NCBI RefSeq assembly: GCF_900101345.1
Contig: NZ_FMUX01000008.1
Coordinates: forward strand, 70,650-134,649
Direction of reading: 5' to 3'
DNA from: Desulfoluna spongiiphila
GTDB taxonomy: Bacteria > Desulfobacterota > Desulfobacteria > Desulfobacterales > Desulfolunaceae
Length of the DNA: 64,000 nt
The translations under genes were made by a program, and so were the position numbers. Within the stretch, counting starts at the first letter, position 1. Every line of letters starts with the position of its first letter. Of the stretch, positions 25,563 through 34,399 are shown in pieces. The notes under the pieces are model-generated. The model did no database searches. It was not told where the DNA came from and worked only from the letters and a program-made list of their open reading frames with translations.

Positions 25563-27518
25563 ATGACACTGGCAACGGAGCTCCTCCCCCTGGGAGAGAG
25601 CATGAATTATGAAACGGCTACCCTTGATGCCGTTATTCGGAAAAAAATGGCGGCTCAGCCCCTGGAAGCCCCGGCAGCGGTAATAAGTGACGTCCACCTT
25701 ACGATGCGAAGCACGGTGGGCTGGTTGATTGATGCGGAGACCACCCCGAGCCTGGGCAAAATCAACGGTTTTTTAAAACAATCCCGTAAAGCCCTGGACA
25801 AAGCCCAGGAACACCTCACCGAACTCTCCGGTGGTATCCCCCTGGAGGGAGAGGTGTTTGACCTCCAGAAAGAGATCAAGCGCGACACCCTGGTGACAAA
25901 GGCCTCCGGGACACTCGCAGAGGTCATGGAACTCTGGGCCCAGACCGGGACACTTCTCTCTGAACTGGAGACCCTGGTGGCAGGGCTCATGGATGAAGAG
26001 GCATTGAAGGCAACCCCGGATGTGGTGGCAGGCGTTACCCAGACCCGCAAAATATCCCAGAAGGCCCTTCATCTCCTGAAAAAGGTGGGGCAGTACACCC
26101 ATGACCTCAGCCGTCCCGACTTCGATGAGCAGGAAGCCGTGGCGGATTATTTCCTCTCCTGCATCGCCACCCTGTTGTTCAATGATATCCTGCCCGAAAC
26201 CGTGGAGGAGGGGGCCAATGTGCTGCATATGGTGAAGAGCCAAATTCGCAGCCTGCAGTCCAAAATCGACGACAAGGTGGAGCAGGACCTGAACAGCATC
26301 ATCCACACCCCGGCCTACAAGGCCCTGGAATCCAGCTGGATCGGCTTACAGGACCTTCTCCAGGGCACCGACTGGAATGCCGGCATCATGATCGACATCT
26401 TGGACGTCTCCAAAGAAGAGCTTGCCGAGGATTTCGACAGCAACGAGGTGGACCTGACCTCCAGCGATCTCTTTAAAAAGGTGTACGTGGCGGAATACGA
26501 CCAGTACGGTGGCATTCCCTACAGCGGAATCATCGGGGTTTATGAATTCGAGAACACCCTTAAGGACCGACGCTGGCTCAAGACCATGGGCAACATCTCG
26601 GCGGCCAGCCACGCCCCCTTCGTCTCCTCGGTGGGTCCACAATTTTTCGGCTGCGAAACCATTCAGGAGCTCGCTGACATCAAAGATCTCAAGGGGCACA
26701 TGTCTCAGCCTCGTTTTGATGCCTGGAACACCTTTCGGGACTCGGAGGAAGCTGCCTACATCGGGGTGGCCGTGCCCCGCTACCTGCTTCGGGCTCCCTG
26801 GGACCCTGAAAACAACCCCGCAGGTGAGCTTGCCTTCAAGGAGAGCATCAACCCGTACAATGGCCACGAGGACTTCCTCTGGGGCAACGCCTCGTACCTC
26901 TTTGCCAAGAACATGGTACGCTCCTTTGCGGAAACAGGCTGGTGTCAGTACTTAAGGGGCCCCAAGGGCGGGGGCCTTCAGCAGGGGCTCCCCCGTTACT
27001 TTTTCGATTTTGACGGCATTAAGGAGATGAAGATCCCCGTAGAGTTCACCATTCCCGACTATCGGGAGCTCGCCTTCGCCGAGACTGGCTTTATTCCCCT
27101 GGTCTACCGGAAGGGCACGGCCGATGCCTGTTTCTTCAGTTGTCAGTCGTTAAAAAAATCCAAAAAATTCAAAGACCCCCAGGACACCGAAAACTCTCAG
27201 CTGGTCACCAACCTCTCCTACACCTTCTCCATCACCCGCATCGCCCACTACATCAAGTGCATCATGCGGGACAACATCGGCCTGCCCGCCGATGCCGCCT
27301 ACATCAACAACGTGATCCTCTCGTGGCTCTCCAAGTATGTCACCACGGTGGTAAACCCCGACGATCGCACCCTTCGGTACTACCCCTTCAAGGCTGTATC
27401 CGTTGAAACCACAGAACAGGAGGGCATGGTGGGCTGGTACAAATGCGTTGTCAGCGTCCTGCCCCATCTTCAGTTTGAGGGCATGGATGTGGAGCTTCGT
27501 CTTGACGTTCGCCTCTGA
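25563..27518 (+). CDS. tssC: Type VI secretion sheath large subunit TssC (VipB) with long N-terminal extension
   Basis: 651 residues, against about 490-500 in usual TssC. From about residue 222 the sequence is typical: KIDDKVEQDLNSIIHTPAYK, LESSWIGLQDLL, FKKVYVAEYDQYGGIPYSGI, HAPFVSSVGPQFFG, FRDSEEAAYIGVAVPRYLLR, NASYLFAKNMVRSFAETGWC and LSYTFSITRIAHYIKCIMRD. The first 200 or so residues are predicted helical, with VGWLIDAETTPSLGKINGFL and ELSGGIPLEGEVFDLQKEIK, and are not part of the core sheath fold I know. The extension may line the outside of the sheath or replace a missing helper. AAGGAG precedes the ATG by seven bases. Confidence 0.92.
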   Translation: MTLATELLPLGESMNYETATLDAVIRKKMAAQPLEAPAAVISDVHLTMRSTVGWLIDAETTPSLGKINGFLKQSRKALDKAQEHLTELSGGIPLEGEVFDLQKEIKRDTLVTKASGTLAEVMELWAQTGTLLSELETLVAGLMDEEALKATPDVVAGVTQTRKISQKALHLLKKVGQYTHDLSRPDFDEQEAVADYFLSCIATLLFNDILPETVEEGANVLHMVKSQIRSLQSKIDDKVEQDLNSIIHTPAYKALESSWIGLQDLLQGTDWNAGIMIDILDVSKEELAEDFDSNEVDLTSSDLFKKVYVAEYDQYGGIPYSGIIGVYEFENTLKDRRWLKTMGNISAASHAPFVSSVGPQFFGCETIQELADIKDLKGHMSQPRFDAWNTFRDSEEAAYIGVAVPRYLLRAPWDPENNPAGELAFKESINPYNGHEDFLWGNASYLFAKNMVRSFAETGWCQYLRGPKGGGLQQGLPRYFFDFDGIKEMKIPVEFTIPDYRELAFAETGFIPLVYRKGTADACFFSCQSLKKSKKFKDPQDTENSQLVTNLSYTFSITRIAHYIKCIMRDNIGLPADAAYINNVILSWLSKYVTTVVNPDDRTLRYYPFKAVSVETTEQEGMVGWYKCVVSVLPHLQFEGMDVELRLDVRL

Positions 27519-27599
27519 TCCATCCTGTTGACGTCCCCGGCGGCATGACCGCAGCCGGGGACGCTTCCCACACCTACACCCACACCAAGGAGACCGGTT

Positions 27600-28181
27600 A
27601 TGGCTTCTTCCTCGTATCCCTGCGACGTATCCCAGGGGTTTAATTTCCAAAAAGATATCCAGTGCCTGGTGGGGCACCTCACCGCCCTTAAAATCGGCGA
27701 CACTGAATTTTCCCCTGACCTTGCCGTGAGTGATCCCACCAAGATCGGTGAAGACGAAAGCACCTCAAAGGTAGTGGGGGTGCTCTCACACATCTACTGG
27801 GACGGAGGCTACGCAGACCCCATTCAGTGCAGCTTTCAGATCTCCACGGCCAGCAAGACCGAGGCCGCCGTGCTCCAGCACACCAAGCTCTCGGACACCA
27901 ACGTGGAGTTCCAGTTTATTGTCTTTGATTACGACCCGGATAAAAAAAAGTTTTACCAAGCCTGCCACACCAACGAGACAGCCATCAAAGGGCTGGTGGA
28001 AAAATCAGGGGGCAGCCTGGCCATCAACGTGGACCTGTCCCCTTCAGGGGAGGTGGTGTCCCCCATCAACTACGCCATGTACCTGGGCATCATGCCCCAG
28101 GAGGAGGAGCAGGACGTGCACTTTGCCGTGAGCGAGGACGCAAAGTTTGTCAAGAAATGGGGCGTCAGCGTCGCGGCATGA
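27600..28181 (+). CDS. Probable tube protein (Hcp-like) of the contractile system
   Basis: A 193-residue soluble beta-rich protein encoded directly after tssC, the usual place for Hcp. No strong Hcp signature is visible, but the spacing of strands and the ending SPINYAMYLGIMP...VKKWGVSV resemble tail-tube type proteins. The N-terminus (SSSYPCDVSQGFNFQKDIQC) carries two cysteines. AAGGAG lies upstream of the ATG. Classification rests on position and general character; a structure prediction would decide. Confidence 0.5.
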   Translation: MASSSYPCDVSQGFNFQKDIQCLVGHLTALKIGDTEFSPDLAVSDPTKIGEDESTSKVVGVLSHIYWDGGYADPIQCSFQISTASKTEAAVLQHTKLSDTNVEFQFIVFDYDPDKKKFYQACHTNETAIKGLVEKSGGSLAINVDLSPSGEVVSPINYAMYLGIMPQEEEQDVHFAVSEDAKFVKKWGVSVAA

Positions 28182-28212
28182 GGCATCAATCACCCACAGG
28201 AGGGCAGGGGAG

Positions 28213-29490
28213 ATGAAGCAGGGCAGGCTGGCACGCGTCCACTGGGAGACAGGGCAACCGATTTTTCCGGCACACCTTCAGGCACTGGAGGAGGCCCTGT
28301 CCGTGGAGGGAGCCTTACGGGACAGTGCCACGGGCCTTCCGGGTTACGGGCTCATGCGTTTTACCTGGGACCCGGGCCTTCTTTCGGACGGCACCCTGGC
28401 CGTGCAGGGCCTGCGCCTGATCCTCAAAAGCGGACGCCTCGTGGAGGCGGGGGGCAACGCGACCCTCACGCCGGAGCGGCTGACGCTGGAAGGGGAAGAG
28501 CCGCTGGGAGGGAAAGACACGGTGACTGTCTATGCCCACACCTGCCCTTCGGTCTGTCGGGCGCACGGTATAGGAAGCGATGCCCCCGAGGTCGACACCC
28601 TGCCGCGGTGCCTCCACACCGTGGTCCTCTCCACGGAGCCGTCCCTTGACGCCGCCTTCGGGGGGGCAGGGGAGGGGCCCCCTGAAACCACCCCCCTGGT
28701 TCGGCTGGTGCGCCATGCAGAGCGGGGCTGGGAGATGTCCCCCTGGATTCCACCCCACCTGCATGTGGGGCGCACCCCCTTTTTTCGTCCCGAGATTATC
28801 CGCTTAAGGGACCGGCTCAGCCGGTTCAGACGTGGGATCGCCACCCTGCTGCCCGCCTTGGGCAAACAGCCGCTAAAACTTCACATGCTTCGCCTCTGCA
28901 TGGCCGAGGTGACCCTTGCCGATCAAATGCTGGGCAACATGGACCACGGCATCTGCCCGCCACCCTGGCGGCTCCAGGAGATGCTGGACCGCCTGGCCAT
29001 CCATCTGGGGATTGTGCGCGGCGAAGCCCCGGACGGCCCGCGTCCTCCCTACAATCATGAAGACCCCGCCCGCTGGTTTTTTCCCCTGGTGGATGAGATC
29101 ACGCGCCTGACCCGCTACACCCGGTTTCGATTTGGTGCCGTGCCGTTTCAGCTTTCAGACGGATGCTACCGTGCCGAGTTTCCTGCTGAGCTCTGCAGGT
29201 CTTCCCGGGTCTACCTGGCCATGGTGGAGGAGACGGCCGCAGGGGCGTGCCTTACCCCGAAACTGGGCGCACCGTCACGGTTGCCGCTGCTTCATCGCCA
29301 CGCCCTGCGCGGGGTGGAAGGGGAGAAGGTGGCAAACCCCACGGCCCCGGCCAAAACCGGAGAACGGTTCCACAGGCTGCGAACCGGAGACGATGAATGG
29401 GCCCATGCCTGCTCGGATCTCGCCTTGGCTTTTTACGCCCAGAAGGGCCATGAATCCTGCACATTTCGCCTGGTCTTCGAACGCTATTGA
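28213..29490 (+). CDS. tssK: Type VI secretion baseplate protein TssK
   Basis: A 425-residue protein from ATG 28213 (GGGGAG upstream). The N-terminus VHWETGQPIFPAHLQALEEA is the TssK signature (V.W.eG..l.PqHlq), followed by GYGLMRFTWDPGLLSDGTLA and a middle helical bundle (FRRGIATLLPALGKQPLKLH). It connects the baseplate wedges TssE/F/G to the membrane complex. It overlaps the gene for TssE closely (4-25 bases), showing an operon. Confidence 0.85.
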   Translation: MKQGRLARVHWETGQPIFPAHLQALEEALSVEGALRDSATGLPGYGLMRFTWDPGLLSDGTLAVQGLRLILKSGRLVEAGGNATLTPERLTLEGEEPLGGKDTVTVYAHTCPSVCRAHGIGSDAPEVDTLPRCLHTVVLSTEPSLDAAFGGAGEGPPETTPLVRLVRHAERGWEMSPWIPPHLHVGRTPFFRPEIIRLRDRLSRFRRGIATLLPALGKQPLKLHMLRLCMAEVTLADQMLGNMDHGICPPPWRLQEMLDRLAIHLGIVRGEAPDGPRPPYNHEDPARWFFPLVDEITRLTRYTRFRFGAVPFQLSDGCYRAEFPAELCRSSRVYLAMVEETAAGACLTPKLGAPSRLPLLHRHALRGVEGEKVANPTAPAKTGERFHRLRTGDDEWAHACSDLALAFYAQKGHESCTFRLVFERY

Positions 29491-29507
29491 TCGCAAAGCC
29501 CAACGCC

Positions 29508-29894
29508 ATGAGCCTCTTTTCAAAATTTGCCATAGACCCCATACCGGTTGTCTCTTTCCGTCAGCGATTTGCCGAGTCCCTGTGCCGACTTCTCAACACC
29601 CGCAGGACCTACGGAGATTTTCTTCCGGATTTCGGGGTGGCGGATCTCTCCGATATTCCAGATGGGCAGGCCCTGCGAGCCTGCCTCGCCCGGGAGATAA
29701 CCGAGGTCTTGACGCACTATGAGCACCGGTTCACGCCCCTTGCCGTGGAGGCCGAACAGGCCCCTTCCGGGTTCCGATTCCGGGTGGAGGGGCGGTTTTT
29801 GTCCCACAGCCCCCGGGAGCCGGTGGCCTCACACCTTGTCACCTTCTGGCTGACCCATGACACGTCGCGAGGTTTTGCGGCGGCAAAGGCGTAA
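29508..29894 (+). CDS. tssE: Type VI secretion baseplate wedge protein TssE (gp25-like)
   Basis: A 128-residue gp25/TssE homologue: SLCRLLNTRRTYGDFLPDFG then VADLSDIPDGQALRACLARE, ending in FRVEGRFLS. The RLLNTR...FG motif is diagnostic. I use ATG 29508; a TTG at 29487 overlapping the tssK stop is possible because the ATG has no clear ribosome site. TssE starts sheath polymerisation at the baseplate. Confidence 0.87.
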   Translation: MSLFSKFAIDPIPVVSFRQRFAESLCRLLNTRRTYGDFLPDFGVADLSDIPDGQALRACLAREITEVLTHYEHRFTPLAVEAEQAPSGFRFRVEGRFLSHSPREPVASHLVTFWLTHDTSRGFAAAKA

Positions 29895-29895
29895 C

Positions 29896-30273
29896 ATGGC
29901 ACTGACCTGTACCTTCACCCTCTGCAAAACAGACGGGGTGACCCTTGAAGTAAAAGACACCGATGGCGGAATCACCCAAACCGTTACGATGGACGGCACC
30001 ACCATCACCATCACGGCCAAAGGCGATGAGACCAGCACCTTCGTCCAGACCCCCGAACAGATAAGCCTGACCTGCAAAAACCTAGAGGTTAAAGCCGGTT
30101 CCATGACCGTTGAGACAGACGAAGCCCTGACCCTCAAGGCGGGCACCGACCTCAAGGCCGAAGCAGGGACCGGCATCACCACAGACGGCCCCACAACAAC
30201 GTTTAAAGGCGACACCCTCACCCTGAAGGGGAGCCTTGTGAAAACCGACGCCTCTCAAGTGGTCTTGAGTTAA
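29896..30273 (+). CDS. Small beta-repeat protein, possible spike component
   Basis: A 125-residue protein rich in T, D, K and alternating hydrophobics, with strand-repeat character: TVTMDGTTITITAKGD, ISLTCKNLEVKAGSMTVETD, LTLKAGTDLKAEAG. Such repeats are typical of the triple-stranded beta-prism at the C-terminus of VgrG or phage spike proteins. I see no PAAR motif. Encoded between TssE and the repeat that precedes tssF. It could supply the prism missing from the VgrG-like protein encoded later (inference). Confidence 0.5.
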   Translation: MALTCTFTLCKTDGVTLEVKDTDGGITQTVTMDGTTITITAKGDETSTFVQTPEQISLTCKNLEVKAGSMTVETDEALTLKAGTDLKAEAGTGITTDGPTTTFKGDTLTLKGSLVKTDASQVVLS

Positions 30274-30281
30274 AAAAAGTA

Positions 30282-30530
30282 ACCATTCAGCACCTAAAAA
30301 ACAGCCTTCTATCGTTAAAGTGCGTAGAAAAGCCTGCCTCCGGCGGCGAGGTGAGCCACCTCGAAAGCAGGTAGCGAATGCGCTTTCCCCTTCGTTCCTC
30401 AGGGAAAATCACATTCGCCTCTGATTCAGATCAAACTGAATTGTTTTTAAGACCTGTTTGGCAACCTTTTTAAAAGGTTGGCCCCCGGCAGGGCCGCCGG
30501 AGGCGTTTTCGTTTGTATGAGCTGAATAGT
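30282..30530 (-). repeat. Dispersed intergenic repeat, copy C, with outer inverted ends
   Basis: The core at 30336-30504 runs GCCTGCCTCCGGCGGCGAGG to GGCAGGGCCGCCGGAGGC and is the reverse complement of copies A and B. Here additional outer ends are seen: ACCATTCAGC at 30282-30291 and GCTGAATAGT at 30521-30530, inverted to each other. This gives a MITE-like element of about 250 bp lying inside the secretion operon, between the small beta-repeat gene and tssF. Confidence 0.8.
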
Positions 30531-30546
30531 GACAAAGGATAACAGG

Positions 30547-32109
30547 ATGGAAGTGGACCGCAGCCTTTACGAGACATACTTGGAAGAGATGCAGGGCCTG
30601 GAACGATTCAGACACCGTTACGGGAACCGCTACCCTGACATTCCTTTGGAGAGCGACGACCCGGACACACGCCGCCTCATGGAAGCCATGGCCCTTTTTT
30701 CCGCCCGAACCCGTTCCCTCACTGAAGAGAAGACCAGGCTCTTTCATTTTCGGATGCTGGCGCGGCTCTTTGGCGAGTTTATCCAGCCGTTGCCCGCAAG
30801 CATTCAGGTGGCCTTTCAGGCCACGGGCCTGGCCGAGCAGATGAGGCTCCCTGCGGGTACGCGCCTGGGGGTTTCCGACGGCGAGGGAGACCTCACCCTT
30901 TTTCGAACAGAGCATCCCGTGGTGCTCCACCCCATGGCGGTACGCGAAACGCTCCTCAGCAAGAATCAAAGGCGCCTGGACCTTACCTTCGATCTCTCGT
31001 ATCCCCACACCGGCCCACTGAAGATCCCCTTGACCCTCCACACCCAGGGAGACCTTATAACCGCCGCCGCCCTTTACCGGCAGCTGGCCGGATGCACCGG
31101 CACCGCCACCCCGGACTCTGGTGAATCGTTGCCTGTGACCGTTGAAACGGAGACGATCGACACCGGGGAACACCCCATCCTTGCCTTACGCGATTTTTTT
31201 CACGACCCGGCCTCCCACCTCCGGGTGATTCTTTGCCTGCCAGAGATTCCCCAAGGGTGCCGACGGCTTGCCTTTGCCCTTTACAGCAGCATCCCCTGGC
31301 CGGACCTGTGCGAAGAAGAGGGGACCTTTATGCCCATGACCGCAAGGGCAAAAAACCGCATCACCGCCCACGCCGCCCCCATTCTCCATGACGGCACCCG
31401 GCAACGCCACCCCCTGCGGGCCCCCGATCCGTTGAACGGGTCCGTGCCTTTGGCCGTCAACGGGGTGTACACCGACTCCTCCGAAGGACTCGTGCCCCTT
31501 CAGCCCGAATACATGGACGGCGGCGGTCAGGGCTACGCCCTGGACCTCTTCCCGAAAGCCGATGGTTTAGAGGTGAGCCTCCGTCTGGCCCTGCCTGAAG
31601 CCTTTCACCGGCCCGTGACCGTGGTGGCTGAGGCCGACTGGTACCGCCCTGACTTCAGGCGAATCGCCTGGAAGCAGCTGGCGCTTTTTCTCTACGATCA
31701 CGAGGTGCCCGGCGTCACCCCGATTCTCTGCGGGCCGCCGTCACTCCAGCGGGTGCCCGACGCCGCGGCCGCCGCAGAGCGTCTGCCCGAGCTGGCCGCA
31801 TGGAAGCATGCCCAGTGGATGCACCCCGAAGAGATCAACGAACTCATGGAGCGCTGGATGGGGGCCTGGTCGGGGCCGTTTCGGGACCTGAAACCCATCG
31901 TCGGACGGCTGAGCCTTGACGGCAGTGGCGCTGTCCCCTGTTGCGAGGTGGCCTACACCGCTCCTCTGGGGCGCCTGGCCCCCCTGGCCACTCTGTTTGA
32001 AGAGGGCTTTGTGAAAACCTTGGATGCCTGGATCATGCGGCCTGGCCTGAAACTCCGACGCCTTACGCCGGGATCCATGGAAAGGGACGGTGATCATGAC
32101 GCGGCTTGA
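30547..32109 (+). CDS. tssF: Type VI secretion baseplate protein TssF (VasA)
   Basis: A 520-residue protein: YETYLEEMQGLERFRHRYGN and RLMEAMALFSARTRSLTEEK at the N-terminus, then LFGEFIQPLPASIQVAFQAT, which match TssF (Y..EL..Lr......P..a..l.......DP...RLlEafafL.aR). Its end overlaps the next gene by about 14 bases. TssF forms the baseplate wedge with TssE and TssG. ATG 30547 is preferred to a GTG at 30529. The start lies only 16 bases after the outer end of repeat copy C. Confidence 0.88.
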   Translation: MEVDRSLYETYLEEMQGLERFRHRYGNRYPDIPLESDDPDTRRLMEAMALFSARTRSLTEEKTRLFHFRMLARLFGEFIQPLPASIQVAFQATGLAEQMRLPAGTRLGVSDGEGDLTLFRTEHPVVLHPMAVRETLLSKNQRRLDLTFDLSYPHTGPLKIPLTLHTQGDLITAAALYRQLAGCTGTATPDSGESLPVTVETETIDTGEHPILALRDFFHDPASHLRVILCLPEIPQGCRRLAFALYSSIPWPDLCEEEGTFMPMTARAKNRITAHAAPILHDGTRQRHPLRAPDPLNGSVPLAVNGVYTDSSEGLVPLQPEYMDGGGQGYALDLFPKADGLEVSLRLALPEAFHRPVTVVAEADWYRPDFRRIAWKQLALFLYDHEVPGVTPILCGPPSLQRVPDAAAAAERLPELAAWKHAQWMHPEEINELMERWMGAWSGPFRDLKPIVGRLSLDGSGAVPCCEVAYTAPLGRLAPLATLFEEGFVKTLDAWIMRPGLKLRRLTPGSMERDGDHDAA

Positions 32110-32590
32110 CCAGTGGGTGACGGTTGCCCGGACCCTTCGGGCCATGCAACGAGAGACCCCGACATCGCCCCCGGACGACCCCAAGGACTTTTCACGGTAC
32201 CTTGCAGGCCTTTTGCAAGAGCTGCCCCGAGAACTGGCCGGGGCGCTCGGGGCGGCAGACACCGACGCCGTGGTCATGGCCCTGGCCGTCCTCGCCGATG
32301 AAGAGATCCGCTGCCGTCTCTACCCCGAGACCCCCCATTTATGGCCCGGTATCCAGGTCCATCTCTTTCATCGGGAATGCTGCGGCGACCTCTTTTGTGA
32401 CATGCTTGAAAAACGACTGGCGGCTCCCCCCGTCGAAGACGGTCTTTTCGTGATCCAGGTGGCCTGTTTTTGCCTGAGGAGCGGCTATCGGGGGCGTTGG
32501 GCTGAAGACGACAAGGGAAGAGACGACCTCCAGCACAAGGTGCACCGGTGGCTGGAAGAGGGCATGAAGCAAATTGATGAAACGCCTTGA
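32096..32590 (+). CDS. TssL/DotU-like cytoplasmic domain without membrane anchor
   Basis: A 164-residue all-helical protein. VVMALAVLADEEIRCRLYPE, LFHRECCGDLFCDMLEKRLA and FVIQVACFCLRSGYRGRWAE match the DotU/TssL cytoplasmic core (DEeil......W...sLl...f....gG..fF..L......p......lE....cL.lGF.GrY). The C-terminal membrane helix that anchors usual TssL is absent; the protein ends hydrophilic at MKQIDETP. ATG 32096 lies within the tssF 3' end. It probably mediates contact between baseplate and membrane partner. Confidence 0.65.
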   Translation: MTRLDQWVTVARTLRAMQRETPTSPPDDPKDFSRYLAGLLQELPRELAGALGAADTDAVVMALAVLADEEIRCRLYPETPHLWPGIQVHLFHRECCGDLFCDMLEKRLAAPPVEDGLFVIQVACFCLRSGYRGRWAEDDKGRDDLQHKVHRWLEEGMKQIDETP

Positions 32591-33401
32591 AGCGCGCATC
32601 AACGAACGCATAGGCTCCTTTGACCTGCCGGCTCTGCTGGCCTTGCTCAAGGCCGAGGGGGCCCCTGTGCCCCGGTTTGAAAGCGATGACGAGAGGGTCT
32701 CCCCCACGCGCCTTATCACCTCGGTGCGCGTCGGGGAAGACGAGACGGTGGTACGGATCCACACGGGCCTTCTGGGTGCGGCGACCCCGCTTCCCGCGTA
32801 CTTTTTTGCCCGCATGGGTGAGGAGAATGTGGACGAGGCAAAGGCCCTGGGATTTTTAAGATTCTTTGACCACCTGCTCTTGGCGCGGCTTATCTCCGGG
32901 GCCTTTCCGGAGGTGGACCCGTGCCGGCACCCCCGGGGCGAGTCGACGGATTATCTTTCCCTGCTCCATCCGGGCACCCCGAGCGGCCTTCACACGCTCT
33001 TCTCCTCCGCCTTTCCGGAGTGCGCCGTCACCGTAAAACGGTGCCGGTCAGTTGGTCCTCCACAGCCCAAACGGCTGGGGGTTTACGCCCTGGGAGAGGC
33101 CGTATCACAAAAAACTGGCGGAAAGCCCGCCTACCGTGTGCACCTTCGGGTACGAGACGCTGGCGGCGAGTGCCGTCTCCTGGTTCCAGAAAGCGCCCGC
33201 AAGCGATTTCTCACCCACCTCGTACCGGTTCTCTATCGCTACGGACTCCACCTCACAGTGACCCTCTCCCATGCCGGATTGAAACAGGGGCTTTGCCTGG
33301 GCAACGAGGGGCTCCTCGGGATTCACCCCATGCGTGAAAAAAAAGGCGTCGCCCCGAAGCTCCACGTTTTTGACGGTGCGGTGGATGAAAGACTGCTATG
33401 A
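32577..33401 (+). CDS. tssG: Type VI secretion baseplate protein TssG (VasB)
   Basis: A 274-residue protein with SFDLPALLALLKAEGAPVPR, VRIHTGLLGAATPLPAYFFA, FLRFFDHLLLARLISGAF and the C-terminal TLSHAGLKQGLCLGNEGLLG (usual: lGw.twLg). The GL.G..G.LP.y.....E pattern is the family hallmark. It is shorter than many TssG proteins (about 330). ATG 32577 overlaps the previous gene's end; its stop overlaps the next start. Confidence 0.82.
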   Translation: MKRLEARINERIGSFDLPALLALLKAEGAPVPRFESDDERVSPTRLITSVRVGEDETVVRIHTGLLGAATPLPAYFFARMGEENVDEAKALGFLRFFDHLLLARLISGAFPEVDPCRHPRGESTDYLSLLHPGTPSGLHTLFSSAFPECAVTVKRCRSVGPPQPKRLGVYALGEAVSQKTGGKPAYRVHLRVRDAGGECRLLVPESARKRFLTHLVPVLYRYGLHLTVTLSHAGLKQGLCLGNEGLLGIHPMREKKGVAPKLHVFDGAVDERLL

Positions 33402-34384
33402 AAAGCATTGAAAGCCCCATTGAAACAGCGATTCCCGTCACCTTGGCCAGCAGCGAAGCGTTGGAGGCAGACATTCGAACCTTTGAGGCTGCCTGGCTCA
33501 AAGGGGAATACGCCACCGTTCGGGACACAGGGGAAACCCTCATGGGTCTCGGGGTCCTGGATGGCCGGGTGGTCACCTGGTACCTCTACGCCTGCCTGGC
33601 CACCGAAGGGACCCGAAGCCTGACCGCCGTCCTCCACAGCCTTGCACGCTTCCTGGGGCGAGACGACCTGCCTGATCTCGGCTCCGCCACCGGGTGCACA
33701 CAGATGGCAAAGGGAATGGACCTGATGTTTAGAAAAATTACCAAGCGACTCAGCCGAAAAGCCAAAGGTGAGAAGGGCTCGCTAAACGCCAGGGCCTTGG
33801 GCCTCACCTGTGAAGACGCCCTTCGCGCCAGGGAGCAGCTTGAAGCCCTGGAATCACTGGCCCGGGAAAAATTACCCGGCGAGCCCCTTGGCGACCTTCA
33901 GGAACTCAAAACCTGGCTGGAAGAGCTCCACCACGCCCTGGAAACCGAGGCTGCCGAGGCTGAAGCACGAGCCCTCGACGCGCAAAAAATCGCCGACGCG
34001 CAAAAAAATGTGTCCGACACAGACGCCACGGACACGCTGTCCCGATGCCCCGACCCTGTCGACCACGGTGCCCAATCACGCCTCCACCTCCCGGTCAGTC
34101 CCATGCTGCAGGACCTCCTTGACCACCTTGATCTGTTTGAACGCCTCACCCGGGAAGAAAGATACCGCCTCGCCGCCGTGGTCATGGAGAGCATCGACGA
34201 GCGCTTGGCCTCCTTCGACCCCCGGGATTACTTTCCCTCCCTGTTCCGGGACTTCTCTCAGCTCCGCGCTTCCCGCATGGAGGCCTTCGCCGAAGCCGAG
34301 AGCTATCAGGGCACCCGGGAGTGGGACCGCCTCCGGGAATGCCTGCGGGTCAACCCCGAAGCCTTTTTAGACCTCGATTCATGA
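33398..34384 (+). CDS. TssA-like protein (ImpA family)
   Basis: A 328-residue mainly helical protein. The first half resembles the ImpA N-terminal domain (WLKGEYATVRDTGETLMGLG, YLYACLATEG), a charged linker follows (about 180-215), and the C-terminal part MLQDLLDHLDLFERLTREER with SIDERLASFDPRDYFPSLFR is the TssA/VasJ-type ending (YFPsLF). TssA proteins prime or cap sheath assembly. Subfamily cannot be fixed by eye. Confidence 0.7.
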   Translation: MKSIESPIETAIPVTLASSEALEADIRTFEAAWLKGEYATVRDTGETLMGLGVLDGRVVTWYLYACLATEGTRSLTAVLHSLARFLGRDDLPDLGSATGCTQMAKGMDLMFRKITKRLSRKAKGEKGSLNARALGLTCEDALRAREQLEALESLAREKLPGEPLGDLQELKTWLEELHHALETEAAEAEARALDAQKIADAQKNVSDTDATDTLSRCPDPVDHGAQSRLHLPVSPMLQDLLDHLDLFERLTREERYRLAAVVMESIDERLASFDPRDYFPSLFRDFSQLRASRMEAFAEAESYQGTREWDRLRECLRVNPEAFLDLDS

Positions 34385-34399
34385 TCGGCGTGAATAACC

